In this document: one piece after another, positions 31,774 through 42,642 of the stretch
How positions within the stretch are numbered: position 1 is the first letter of the stretch
Layout: every line of letters starts with the position of its first letter
Source: Antrodiella citrinella
Lineage: Eukaryota > Basidiomycota > Agaricomycetes > Polyporales > Steccherinaceae
Reading direction: 5' to 3'
Assembly (NCBI GenBank): GCA_004802725.1
Contig: SGPM01000039.1
Span: forward strand, 1 to 64,000
DNA length: 64,000 nucleotides
The notes under the pieces: generated by a model
The model's database searches: none
Told to the model about the DNA's origin: nothing
What the model saw: only the letters and a program-made list of their open reading frames with translations
Program-made: the position numbers and the translations under genes

Positions 31774-33506
31774 CTACAGACCTGGGAAGCCAAGGTCTTT
31801 CACGTGATGGAACTCGCCGCTCTCGAAACTCTTGTTTGCGAGGAGACCAACCGCCAACGCCAACGCGCCATCCTTCTCGTCCGCGCTCTGCTTCGACGCG
31901 TCGCCGGTATCAACCTGCTCACCGGGAAGAGGGCCGAAGAGGACGCTGAGCATGCGACGGTCACCTCCTCCGTGAGCCTCATGCTCCATCACCACAGGAA
32001 TGAACTCGGGTTTCTGCCAGAGACGATGGACCTTGATAGTTGCGCCTCCGGGATTAGGCATGGGTGCGCGACCGTGAATTTGTCCACCGGAGATCTGAGG
32101 GTCGTCGATCTCACGGAACTGGGACTCGACGACCTCCAACTCGAGACGACCAAGAGAACCGTTGAACATCACGTGATAACCCTGTCAAGAACAAAGTGAG
32201 CATGTCATGACGCTGAATTTGAATAGCAACTGACCTCCCATGGAGAGTAAGCGGTCTGATATCAAGAAGACGTCATATCAGTTGAAATTCCAACCATACA
32301 GTCGTGTGCGTCACTTACCAAATGGTACGACATGGTAGCGCCGTTGTTATAACGGACAAGAAGAGACATGTCGTCTTCAATATCGATACCTGGTGCAAAC
32401 ACCTAGCGCACAAGGTGAGCGTATGTTGTTACTTAAAGAGGCGAGCCGCTTACGTTCTGATCTCTGTGGTAGCCATCTTCCTTCTCTGCATCAGCGTAGA
32501 TGGCCTTCAAAGTCTCATCGCCCTCAAGATCAAGAGCGAAGGGGTCACCCTTAGCCTGAGAAGCATCTCGCGCACGCACATAGTCCTTCGCCCAGCCATG
32601 GCGTTTGCCGTTCTCGTCGCCGTAGAACGCGAGCTTGCCCATCCCGGCAACCGTTTCCGGTTGGGCATCGAGCCACCAGTTCACGAGATCGAAGTGGTGA
32701 CCAGATTTGTGAACCATGAGACCACCAGAGTTGGCCTTCTGACGGTGCCAGCGTCTGAAGTAGTCTGAAAGTGGACTTAAGTGAGAAAAATGTTACATCA
32801 CACCAAGAAGCTCACGTACCAGCACCGTGCACAGTGTCGAGCATCCATTCGAAGTGGACAGAGAGGACTAGAACAAATATGTATGTAAGAGCATGTCCCA
32901 GTCGCGATAATGAATGCTTACTTTTGCCGATCTTGCCTTCAGCCAAAGCACGCTTTACGGCTTCATGGACAGGGTTATAACTGAAATTTAAGCGTAAGCT
33001 ATGAGTGGGCAGAAGAAGTTCCTAGAAAGCTCACCGGTAGTTGAAGGTAACAGTAACGTGTTGTCCGGTACGCTCCACTGCTTCAAGGATGCGACGGCAC
33101 TTGTCAACATCGGTGGTCATGGGCTTCTCAGTAAGAACGCGCACTATTCAATCATTATGTCCACATCTAATCATTATTGGATCAAGACAGAGAACTCACC
33201 TCCCGCCTCTAATGCAGGAATAATATACTGATCATGGGTGGCGTCGATGGTTGTGACCACGATGGTCTCGACTTTCTCCTTCTCGAGCATCTCCTTGAAG
33301 CCATCGGGCTTGTAGACTGGGACGGTTGGCGCGCCCAACTCTTGGAGGAGGGACTTGTAGTAGGCGGCGCGAACCGCGTTCGGCTCACAGATAGCGACGA
33401 TGCTGCTCTCGGGGCGTTCGACGATCCCGCGCACGTACATCGCCGCACGACTTCCAGTGCCAATGACGGCGACGCGTCCACCAAGATGTTTTCTGGGTTG
33501 GGACAT
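31774..33506 (-). CDS. Gfo/Idh/MocA-family oxidoreductase
   Basis: This is an NAD(P)-dependent dehydrogenase that typically acts on sugars, inositols or related polyols. The ATG at 33504-33506 gives [20 protein letters not shown] followed by AAMYVRGI, the Rossmann dinucleotide site. Next come [35 protein letters not shown], the family EKP motif ([10 protein letters not shown]) and [36 protein letters not shown] carries the His-His-Asp cluster expected at the active site. A long insert ([19 protein letters not shown]) and a beta-sheet domain ([20 protein letters not shown]) lead to [19 protein letters not shown] and a stop at 31774. About seven exons are present. The His/Asp active site looks intact. 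It is transcribed divergently from a Dal5-type permease across a 620-base promoter with clustered Cre-type motifs. Confidence 0.85.
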
Positions 33507-34126
33507 GGTTGTAATGATGAGGGTGCAAAAGTCTGTGGTGGTCGCTATTCGTTCATGCTCTGTACAGTTATAAGGACGGGTAGTGCTCCGTGGCGGACCG
33601 GGGTCGGTCCGCCCGTCCCTGGCTCGAGGTGCGATTTCATTGATGCTCCGCAGTTCCATACTCCGACCCTGCGTTGTACGTACACTTAGTCTGAGATTGT
33701 CTCTATGTCCTTGCAGAATTGCGTCGCTCACATGTCCATTTACCTCCAGGATCAACGAGTAAAAGATTACGCACAACACTAGTTCTCCATTCATTTGGGG
33801 TAGTGCGCCGTGTCCGTCGTTCGGGTCGTCCCTTGGACATTTGCTTAGACGGCTGAGCACGGTTGATATACCGAGGGAATTGCCCGTGATCTTGTAGAGA
33901 CGTGGTGTTTACCCCAGGTTACCCCGGACCGCTACCCCAGGAACACTTGTGACTTTAGACTCTCAGGTGGTCCGGGGAACTTAAAGGTAGAAATGATCTT
34001 CCAACGGTACTTACTCCCTCGACTTCGCTTGACGATGCAGAGCATCTCGGGGCGTATAAAGTGGCGGGGGTCACCGATGGGGAACCCCAAGTCGAGTCTT
34101 TCGTACTTTTGCTCGAACTTCCCATC
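33507..34126. promoter_or_regulatory. Divergent promoter with three CreA/Mig1-type motifs
   Basis: This is the shared upstream region of the oxidoreductase (-) and permease (+). At 33912-33917, 33922-33927 and 33935-33940 it has CCCCAG, CCCCGG and CCCCAG, each preceded by TA or A. All three fit the SYGGRG consensus of CreA/Mig1 catabolite repressors when read on the other strand. Three within 30 bases is more than expected by chance. Binding is inferred only. Confidence 0.45.
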
Positions 34127-36531
34127 ATGACCGCCCCACGTCCCGTCTCTGTGTCTTCTGACGTTGACAGCCTGAGGAAGGTTGATGTTGAGCACGCCGA
34201 GGATGTGCCTTCTGTCAACGCTCAACCTACTGCTGGTCCTTCTTCATCCGGAAAAGTGAAGGATATAGCGTTGGACATTATTGGAGACGACGCGACTCCC
34301 ATTCACATCACTCCCGAGCAGGATCGCGCCGTTCTGCGCAAAATCGATTTATGGTTGATGCCCGTCATCGTTATGGTTTATTTCCTCCAGCAACTGGACA
34401 AGTAAGCCTATTTTTGCCTCACACGATATCTTACGTTGACTTTGAATCCCAGGTCGTCTTTGTCGTATGCATCCGTTTTCAACATCTCCGCAGAAACCCG
34501 TAAGTGCCAACCAATTGACTTCCTACAAATTTCTAGCGCTGAAGTGAGCTGTTTTAGACCTTGTTGGTACCCAGTACAGCTGGCTCGGCAGTATCGTCTA
34601 CGTGGCCCAGCTAGTCTGGCAGCCTGTCTCGTCGTACCTTCTCGTCCGTCTTCCTGTCGCTAAGTGGCGTAAGTATAAGTACTGTGTAATTTTTCGACCG
34701 CACTGGCTAATTCCTAATGCCAACAGTTTTCTTCAATGTCTTCCTATGGGGTGTTGTTGTCGCTTGCATGTCCGCGGCGACAGATTTCAAAGGTCTGATT
34801 ACCGCACGTTTCTTCCTCGGTATCTTCGAAGCTACCGTCGGTAAGTCTATTCGTGCCAATCGTTACTTTATCATATGACTGATGAAGTCATGTAGCTCCT
34901 TGCTTCATTACCATCACTCAGATGTGGTGGCGGCGCCGTGAGCAGACGTTGCGTCTTGCCATCTGGTTCGCCGCCAACGGTGCCACCGGTATCGTGAGTA
35001 ACAGCCGAATCCTTTCAGTGTGCATCTCGCTGACAGGCCATTGATCAGGTTGGTTCTCTCTTGTCCTGGGGCCTCGGTCACATTGATGGAAAGCTTATGC
35101 CTTACCAAACCATTTTCCTGTTCATTGGTCTTCTGACCATCGTGTGCAGTCCTCTCATCTGGTACGAAACTTCAGAGACAGAACTGGTTGATTGGCTAAT
35201 TTGATTTCACCTCGCTAGGTTCATCCTCCCGGATTCACCTGCTACCGCCAAGTTCTTGAGTCACGATGAGAAGGTCGTTGCTGTAGAGCGTCTTCGTGCG
35301 AACAACATGGTGAGTACACTGCTCCTCGTCTATGATCCTTGACGTCTTACATGTGATCTAGGGTACCGAGACGAAAGCTTGGAAGTGGGACCAGGTGTGG
35401 GAGCTGTGTTTCGACATCAAGACGTATTTGTGGTTTGCGATGCTTTTCCTCTGCGCGTACGTGTCGTACTGCTATCCTGATCCTACCGTTCCCGTAGCTG
35501 ACTGGCTGGGATTCTCCAGTCTTCCTAGCGGTGGTATCTCTGTCTTCGGTCCTCTGATCATCAAGGGCTTTGGTTTTAACCAGGTATGCTTTGGCCCTGT
35601 AACTGACATCTGTATCACAATTGCTGACTGTCCATTTTTTCGATAGTTCCAAACGTTGCTATTCAACATTCCATTTTCCGCGCTCCAGGTTATCACCGTG
35701 GTTCTCTCCGCGTGGCTGTCCACAAAGCTTAAACTGAAATGGCCCGTCATCTTTGGTCTATGCTTGCCTCCCATCGCTGGTGCTTCTGGACTTTACGTTC
35801 TTGGCCGCGGTCTGCAGTACAGGAACAGGCTCCTTGGGTGTTACTATGTGGTGCGTGCTGCTGATGTGCCTACCTGTCCTTCATGATCACTTATGTCCCT
35901 AATAGCTATCACTGTTCATCGGGATACAGCCTATGCTGTACTCATGGGGTAGTCAAAATACTGCCGGTCACACCAAGAAGATCTGCACCAATGGTGTCAT
36001 GTTCGTCGCGCAGTGTGTCGGTAATGTATGTGATGATATTTCTCCTGCGTCTGCCATTACTGACGTCGATAATAAGATCGTTGGACCTCTCCTCTTCAAA
36101 ACCGCCGATGCTCCTTTCTATCGTCCCGGTTTGGTCGCTGAGTAGGTTCTTTTCATTATGATGGAGTGAATCATATACTGACTTTGTATCCTTTGTATCA
36201 GCCTTTCCTGCTGGGTGGCTTTGGCCGTCGTCGTCCTGTGAGTACACACGGCAGCGCTTCAATGTCTCCACTCACTGACCTATCGTTCTATAGGTTCACC
36301 GCAGCGTATCTCGCGTTCCTCAACAGACGTCATTCCAAGGAGCGTGTTCGCCTTGGGAAGTCCGCAGACATCGTCGACACCTCCCTCGAGGACAGCAAGA
36401 CAGCTGCCAGGATGCAGATCGAGAACGAGGAGAAAGAGAGGAAAGACGGTGCTGATCCCGCTGTCCTCAACAGCCGTGCATTCGACGACTTGACTGATGT
36501 CACGAACGAGGATTTCATTTACGTCCTGTGA
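34127..36531 (+). CDS. MFS permease, Dal5 (allantoate/vitamin/anion:cation symporter) family
   Basis: This is a twelve-helix plasma-membrane permease of the fungal ACS branch (allantoate, nicotinate, pantothenate or sugar-acid uptake). The ATG at 34127 begins MTAPRPVSVSSDVDSLRKVD. A hydrophilic N-terminus leads to HITPEQDRAVLRKIDLWLMP and VYFLQQLDKSSLSYASVFNI, the family signature around helix 1. Next come GTQYSWLGSIVYVAQLVWQP, ARFFLGIFEATVAPCFI with WWRRREQTLR, GLGHIDGKLMPYQTIF, FILPDSPATAKFLSHDEK and the FG motif (SGGISVFGPLIIKGFGFNQ). Then FQTLLFNIPFSALQVITV, SWGSQNTAGHTKK and FKTADAPFYRPG follow. The C-terminus (FLNRRHSKERVRLGKSAD to FDDLTDVTNEDFIYVL) matches the FxDLTDxxNxxFRY ending of this family. 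About eleven exons are present. Confidence 0.88.
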
Positions 36532-36862
36532 AAAGGATATTTGTCTATACCGTATACTGCGTCATGACATATACCTTCATGATGGATATCGTGGTTACCG
36601 CCACTTGTACCATATATACCTGTAAAGTACATTATGCCATCCATGATTGTGGAATTTATACTACTAGTGAGTCTGTCAATTCTCGGCACAGCATGCGCAT
36701 GTATGATGTCAGTACTTACTCAGTCCGTCCCCGTTNATCTTAATNTCATCATCCATTTAAAAGAAACCCTGCACAGTCGCGCTTCCGTTATGCGTATGTA
36801 ATTTATCACGCAGCATTGCCCTACATCGGTATACATGCTGGACATGGATCCTTGGGGCAGGC
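36532..36862. other. 3' spacer of the permease gene
   Basis: AT-rich, with unresolved bases from 36736. No gene is seen. Confidence 0.4.
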
Positions 36863-37076
36863 CAGGCTCCTAACCACCCTACCTTGCGTCTTCGTTCAAA
36901 AAATAAGGCCACGAAACATGAGGTATCTNAACCACGAAGTCATCAGCCACATATCACATGATTTTANAACACTCCGAATCAATTTNAGCACAAAATATTC
37001 GACATCCGATCAGCCCCGAAACATGTTTAATCTCAGCAACCTTATTTTTTGAAGAGGTAGGGTGGTTAGGAGCCTG
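36863..37076. mobile_element. MITE-like element with long terminal inverted repeats
   Basis: The terminal 22 bases at 36863-36884 (starting CAGGCTCCTAACCACCCT) are repeated exactly, inverted, at 37055-37076. A second inverted block (TTCAAAAAATAAGG, 36895-36908 against 37040-37054) extends the arms to about 45 bases. The core is about 130 bases and has no reading frame. The element is flanked directly by GGGGCAGGC (36854-36862) and NGGGCAGGC (37077-37085), an apparent 8-9 base target duplication. Terminal CAGG plus an 8-base duplication fits hAT. A 9-base duplication would also fit Mutator-like elements. N bases leave one position open. Confidence 0.75.
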
Positions 37077-37736
37077 NGGGCAGGCGTGGATTCCGATCGG
37101 ATCGGGAAGCGGTTGCCTTTTTGATCAATCACCACTTTCAGTCAATCTAGATCCGTCGGAACACCTTGAACTGGCTCAGGCTGCTGTTCCTCCTCCTCCA
37201 CTTGTACACATCTATTTCTTCTGTATNTACTCGACTTTCCAACTTCCAAATGAAGAAATCTCGGTAAATACTATCTGGCAGTTTCTCCAGATGACGAAGG
37301 CCCAGAAGCAGAAGATACCATCCGCGGTGCCANTGGACGCGATGAAAGATGACGGCAGTGGATCAGAACCGTTACTTTCAGACAGCTAGGAAACCCGAAA
37401 CATCGAAACGCTCACGATCTCGGGCTGTAATCGACGACCAATACATCATGANNGAACGAAAACATTATGAACAGTTAGATGCAAGGCAACTCGAATAACC
37501 CTATCATCGNCAATAGCGGCCTCGNAGATTTNTCGAGGACGTGTNGGGGGGTTGAATTTCCTAGATTACTTTTCCTCGTGACGTCCAGCATGANGCCCGA
37601 GGGTATGGTTTCCTAAAAAANATAGAAATACTGCCATGGAGTTCCACCCACAACTCACNACGTCAGGTCTACCCCCCTGCGAGTCTTCACGTCCAGGAGA
37701 CTAGGAGTTCTCCTATAGTTAACTCAGTCATTCNGC
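37077..37736. other. Spacer before the acyl-CoA oxidase-like gene, low-quality sequence
   Basis: This contains many N bases. Frames are open but unsupported by domains. It presumably includes the promoter of the downstream gene. Confidence 0.35.
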
Positions 37737-39763
37737 ATGGCCCCCTCCGAGTCNCCCTCCTCCTCCTTCCACCGTGCCTCTCTACCTGCCTTGAAAACGC
37801 GTCCGTTTGCAACCTCCACACTGCTTCTGTCGAACTATGACCGTGCTATCCTGTCCTACCAACGGGCTGAAGCCGCATCTCTTCCTTATAGTACGCTCAA
37901 TTGACTGCATAGATGCACGGAGAACTTATGTCTTNACAGAAATGACCATGGAAGACCTGCTCGGACTGTCCGACAAGTTTTGGGACTTCCACAGGGATCC
38001 CATCACTTCGGTCGACAGTGGCGCATGCGCGATCACGGCGATTCAGTATAATCTATGCGCAGGAACAATTGCCGGCTACGCTGTACAACAACCGGATATN
38101 TTGCCCCTCGTAGAAGACCTCTTGCGCTACAGGAGACAGTACGTGGTCGTAATTTGTGTTGAGCAGAGGTACTCACGTCCCGCTTCTATAGTGGGCAATT
38201 CATGCTGACAGAGGTTGGTCATGGGCTTGACATGGCGAACATTGAGACATCTGCCACTCTGCTACCCAACGGAGANTTCATCCTACACACTCCTTCCCCT
38301 CAGGCNGCCAAGTAAGTGTTCGTAACCATCGCGATACATGGTGTTGCCTAATGCAGTATTTTTCAAGATACATGCCTCCCACTTTGCCAACTGGCCGCCC
38401 ATCTATCGGCGTCGTCTTCGCTCGTTTGATCGTTGAGGATAAAGATCGAGGGATNAGGACCTTTGTTGTTGCACTGAACGACGGCCATCAGATGTGTACA
38501 GGAGTCAAGGCCATGTGAGAAGACACAGCTTGAATTCTCAGTGCGTCACTGACCTTTGGCATGTAGATTACTCCCGGAACGTGGCGGAGCTAGTCCAATG
38601 AACCACTCAGTGACTTACTTCAACAACGTTCGCCTACCTCCGAATTCATTGCTTGGATCACTTGAGCAATCGGCATCGACGAAAGCCAGTATGGTCCAGG
38701 CGATGTGGCGCGTTGCAGTTGGCTCGATGGCTGTGGGATGTCTGATGATACCCGCGATGAAAACGATTACCACGATTGGTGCTATGTACAGTCTCCGTCG
38801 CCACGTTGGACCTCCGGAAAGCCGCATGCCTATCATGCATTATCGCACTCAGCAAATTCCTATCTTGATAGCCACGGCTCAGGTTTACGTTTCGGAAGCC
38901 TTTACTCGCTGGGCGATAAAGATATTCCGAGACACGTCGCTTGATTCTCGCATCCGTCATGGTCTCGCTGTTGTTGTGAAAGCTACGATGGTTCAGCACA
39001 GTGCAGCTTCAGCCATTGCTATATCGGACCGATGTGGCGCTCAGGGACTCTTCGAGCACAACCAAATAACACCTATATTCGTGAGCATATTGTCCAGGTC
39101 TCCGAGATATTACGATTGATATGTACTACGTCTTGCTCACATAGGGGTCGATACGAGGAGGTGCTATTGCAGAAGGCGATATTCTGGCACTCTCTATCAG
39201 TGAGTCATGCTTGCAACGAGCGATGAAGAACCCATTGCTCACTGTACTTCCAATATATACGACCAGGATTGGTAACTGAGCTCTTACAGGGGCGTTATAA
39301 CCTTCCTGTTCCCCGAGACGCTTCCAGTCTTCTCGCTCGTCACGAAGCCGATCTCTTCAACGAGAGACGGGTTATAATGGCTTCTGCCAAGCACCATCGC
39401 AGCGACGAAACCAACAGGCTGATTTTACCTTACTGCGTCTCTATAGTGGAATCCATCGGTCACCGCATGGCTTACGAAGCGGCCGTCTCTGAGGGCGTCC
39501 AACCCGAGCTCATCCACCTCTACGTTGCCAGCGTAGTCAAGCTTGATGCGGCTTGGTACGTCGAGAACACGCAGCTTGGGCATACTGCTCAGCAGGAGAT
39601 GGAGATCCTCGCACTGGATGCCGTCCTTCCCAAGCTGGAATCGCTCATCCACGGCATGCAAGTGGAGCCGTATATCACTGCCCCAATTGTCTCTGACGAA
39701 AAGTGGGACGATTTCATGCGTGCTCTACCAGTGTTTAAAGGGAATGCGAATGCTCGCCTTTGA
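37737..39763 (+). CDS. Acyl-CoA oxidase/dehydrogenase-like flavoenzyme
   Basis: This would catalyse the first step of fatty-acyl-CoA beta-oxidation or a related acyl desaturation, with FAD, probably in peroxisomes. The ATG at 37737 gives MAPSESPSSSFHRASLPALK. A 49-base intron follows ASLPY. The next exons show MTMEDLLGLSDKFWDFHRDP, TAIQYNLCAGTIAGYAVQQP, GQFMLTEVGHGLDMANIETS (the FLTE.GHG flavin/substrate motif) and PSIGVVFARLIVEDKDRGIR. Then come LLPERGGASPMNHSVTYFNN followed by VRLPPNSLLG, a helical domain (VGCLMIPAMKTITTIGAMYS with RRHVG) and SDRCGAQGLFEHNQ. The terminal CoA-oxidase helices end at 39763. At about 575 residues it is shorter than canonical peroxisomal acyl-CoA oxidases (near 650-700). 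Several N bases interrupt exons but do not shift the frame. A peroxisomal targeting tail is not clear (C-terminus NARL). Confidence 0.8.
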
Positions 39764-39863
39764 GAAGGATGGCTAAGGTTAAGACACGAACCACGTAGTA
39801 GAAGGATGGCGGACTGGGCGGTGACGGCGATAGGAAAGGAGACGATATTGCTCTCCTCTTGTA

Positions 39864-41784
39864 ACGATACAACGTTCTAGATTCCCATCTTGCAACTCCT
39901 CTAGGCGTGGCCAATGATTGCCTGCGGGATGTACGGCTCCTCGAGATACTTGATCTCCTCATCGGTGAGCTCAACGTGAACGGCGTCTAATCAGTGCAAT
40001 GTAAAGACACGATGCGATCAGGAAGTTAAAGCCAGCAAACGTACCAATGATCTCCTTGAGGTTGTTCAGGCTCGTAGTGCCGACAATGGGAGCAGTGACA
40101 CCTGGGAAGGCAAGTGACCAGGCGATGGCAACCTGAGCCATACTAATTCCCTTCTTCTTCGCAATTTCCTCCACGCTGTGGCACATAAGCGTCACGATGC
40201 TATGTCATTCACAAATCGGGCGTACCGGTTGATGATTTCGGGGTTACTGGAACCTTTGTAGTTCTTCTGCAGACTGTATTCATCTTATCAGTACATAGCC
40301 TACGCCTGATCTAGAGAATGACAACGTACGCATCGGTTTGTCCACGGAGTGACTGCTCGCTGAGAGGACGAGTAAGGAGGCCACGGCCCAGTGGCGACCA
40401 AGGAATCGAGCCAACACCGAAAAGCTGTAGTAGCTCGTCTCGACATGACGTTTGGAGTAGACGACTGCTGCGTACCTTAAGCGTAGGGAACATCTCACGC
40501 TCCTCTTCTCGGTAAAGCAAACTGTGGTGGTTTTGCATAGAGATGAACGGCGTGAGCCTGTTGGTAATGGCGTAATCTATGAACAGATCAATGGCGGCAC
40601 TGCGACTTCGATGCAAGGAACGTACTTTGCATCTGGTGGACTAGAGGACATAGGTCAGCTAATCAACACCGAACATGAAAGAGCATCATACATTGCCAAG
40701 CGTAGCATGAACTCATTCCAATGTAACGCACGTAACCTGCCTTCACGACATCGTGGAGCGCTTGCATCTGAGAAAGTCGACAAGTATCAATGGCTTGGTC
40801 AGTTTCATGTTAAAGTGAGGATACTTACGGTTTCCTCAATAGGAGTGGTGGGGTCGAACCGATGGCCTACAGAATGACGCGTGAGCTAATGTGTTGACAC
40901 GATCGGATCAAGCTACTCACATTGGAGGACATCAATGTAATCGAGCTGGAGACGCTCCAGGCTCTTCTTCACTGAGTCGAAGATGTGCTGTTGAATATTC
41001 ATATTTGGTTAAGTGCCGATTCCGCAATCTGATCCCATACCTTCCTGTTGAGACCCTTCTGGTTGATGATACCGACATCCTCCGGTTTAATCCCCCCACG
41101 CAGGAGGTTCATGTCGTAGCTGGGGGCTACAGCGCTGTACAACTGTATGACGATTAATGTGTTGAAACAAGCAAGACGCCAAATGTGTACGAACCTTAGT
41201 CAAGACGACAATCTCCTCCCTAGGAAGTTCGAGTTTCTTGATGGCGTTGCCCAGAATGACCTCCGACAATCCATTAGAGTAAACCTGTGGAAAATTAGAT
41301 CCAGATTCAGACGCGTAGTAGCGAGTAGAGGAGATTGAAGACGCACGTTTGCAGTGTCAAAGGTCTGAATCCCTTGCTCGTAACTTGATAGCAGAGCTTC
41401 CATTAGCGACGCGCATAGATATGCGTACGTAGAACTCACGCGTATTTGATGTGTTCGATCGCTTCTTCCTCTCCAAGGACCCACTCCTGCCAGCCCTTGG
41501 ACCCATACTGCATTGTTCCCAAGATGATCTTTGAGACCTTGAGGCCCGACGTGCCCAGACGCACTATTCGTTCATTCGTTAAGCTTGAGAGAGACCGCCG
41601 AACACGAACTCCTCACCATAGGGCATCTTCTTCGTCGTTGTGTCAGACATGGTGAGCGGCTTTGGGTGATAAGGATGCCTGACGAATGGTGTCTGGGGAA
41701 AGTATCGAGAGCACTAAGTTCGTGATCCCCCTGTATCATATAGTAGCAGATCTGGGTGAGAATTGGATGCGTCAGCACCCTCGA
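39864..41784. repeat. Segmental duplication, copy B
   Basis: This is the counterpart of 6038-8376, in the same orientation. It shares the aldo-keto reductase gene including introns. Differences seen include an 8-9 base indel in the intron at 40432-40436, a three-base (one Lys codon) difference near 40160, and the absence of the 440-base block found in copy A. Confidence 0.85.
39901..41650 (-). CDS. Aldo-keto reductase, AKR9-like, copy 2
   Basis: This shares all exon motifs and the Asp-Tyr-Lys-His tetrad with copy 1. The ATG at 41648-41650 gives MSDTTTKKMPYG, which differs from MSKMPYG in copy 1, so the N-terminal few residues have diverged fastest. VEEIAKKKGISMAQVAIAWS keeps three Lys, and the C-terminus is PQAIIGHA against PQAIIGNA in copy 1. 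All splice sites are canonical, including the acceptor CCACAG where copy 1 has CCTCAG. It lies 3' to 3' against the acyl-CoA oxidase-like gene, with about 140 bases between the stops. Confidence 0.88.
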
Positions 41785-42642
41785 TGATGCAATACGAGGC
41801 AATACGGTCCACAGTGCAGACTCGTGGTGAATTCTTACGGATAAAAATACAATCAGATACTTGTCTCGCAAGGATCCGAGATTCCCAGCTGACTCGTACG
41901 AGTAACGGCACCATTCTCACTTGCAAGTCGTCCACGCGTCGTGTCTGAACGCCGACTGGTACAGTGCAAATCGCCACTTGTGTCTCAGTCAACCCTCGAT
42001 CTACCACCAACCGCAACCAGTCACTGACGCACGCTTTATGCGATCGATAGGCTTCGATAGGACTCATGCCGCCGAGGAACGTCTGATCCTACCTGACCAG
42101 GGCCCACCAATCCTTGTCTCCTCTCATTGAAGAACCTCCGCCGAGGAGTGAGCTACCTGCCTCTGTATCTTGACTCGTACTCGGGCTTATATTGGCCGCA
42201 TTCCCGATTTTGTAAAGTCTACTTGTGTTTCACTTCGTCTGTCATTTAAATTGGTTGAACGTACTTACCGCATGATCGTCAAATCAGTGGGACATTGACA
42301 TACATATTCACGAGGTCTGGGAAGAGGTGTCGAGAGGATAAACCCACAGTCCCCCAGACATTTAAGTACCAGCAGTGGGAAGTCAGGATGAGCGCTGAGC
42401 TCTGAGATCTGGTGATCGGCAGATCGAGAGATAAGATGTCGACAAAGTGCATCTAATCTAATCTCTTGCCATAATTTTCTCAAATCGGCGGGCTGAACTT
42501 GAGGCTTGACCTTGAACCTACCTCTGCGAGGACTTTGAGCACGCGTCCCTAATACTTGGAAGCTGCAGGTAACCGTTCATCATGTTTGTTTCACGCGTAC
42601 GAAGTTATTCATACGACTCTCGTTAGGTTCCAATCTTGCGTC
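41785..42642. other. Intergenic, divergent promoter region
   Basis: This lies between aldo-keto reductase copy 2 (-) and YTM1 (+). Open frames lack domains; nothing is identified. Confidence 0.4.
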
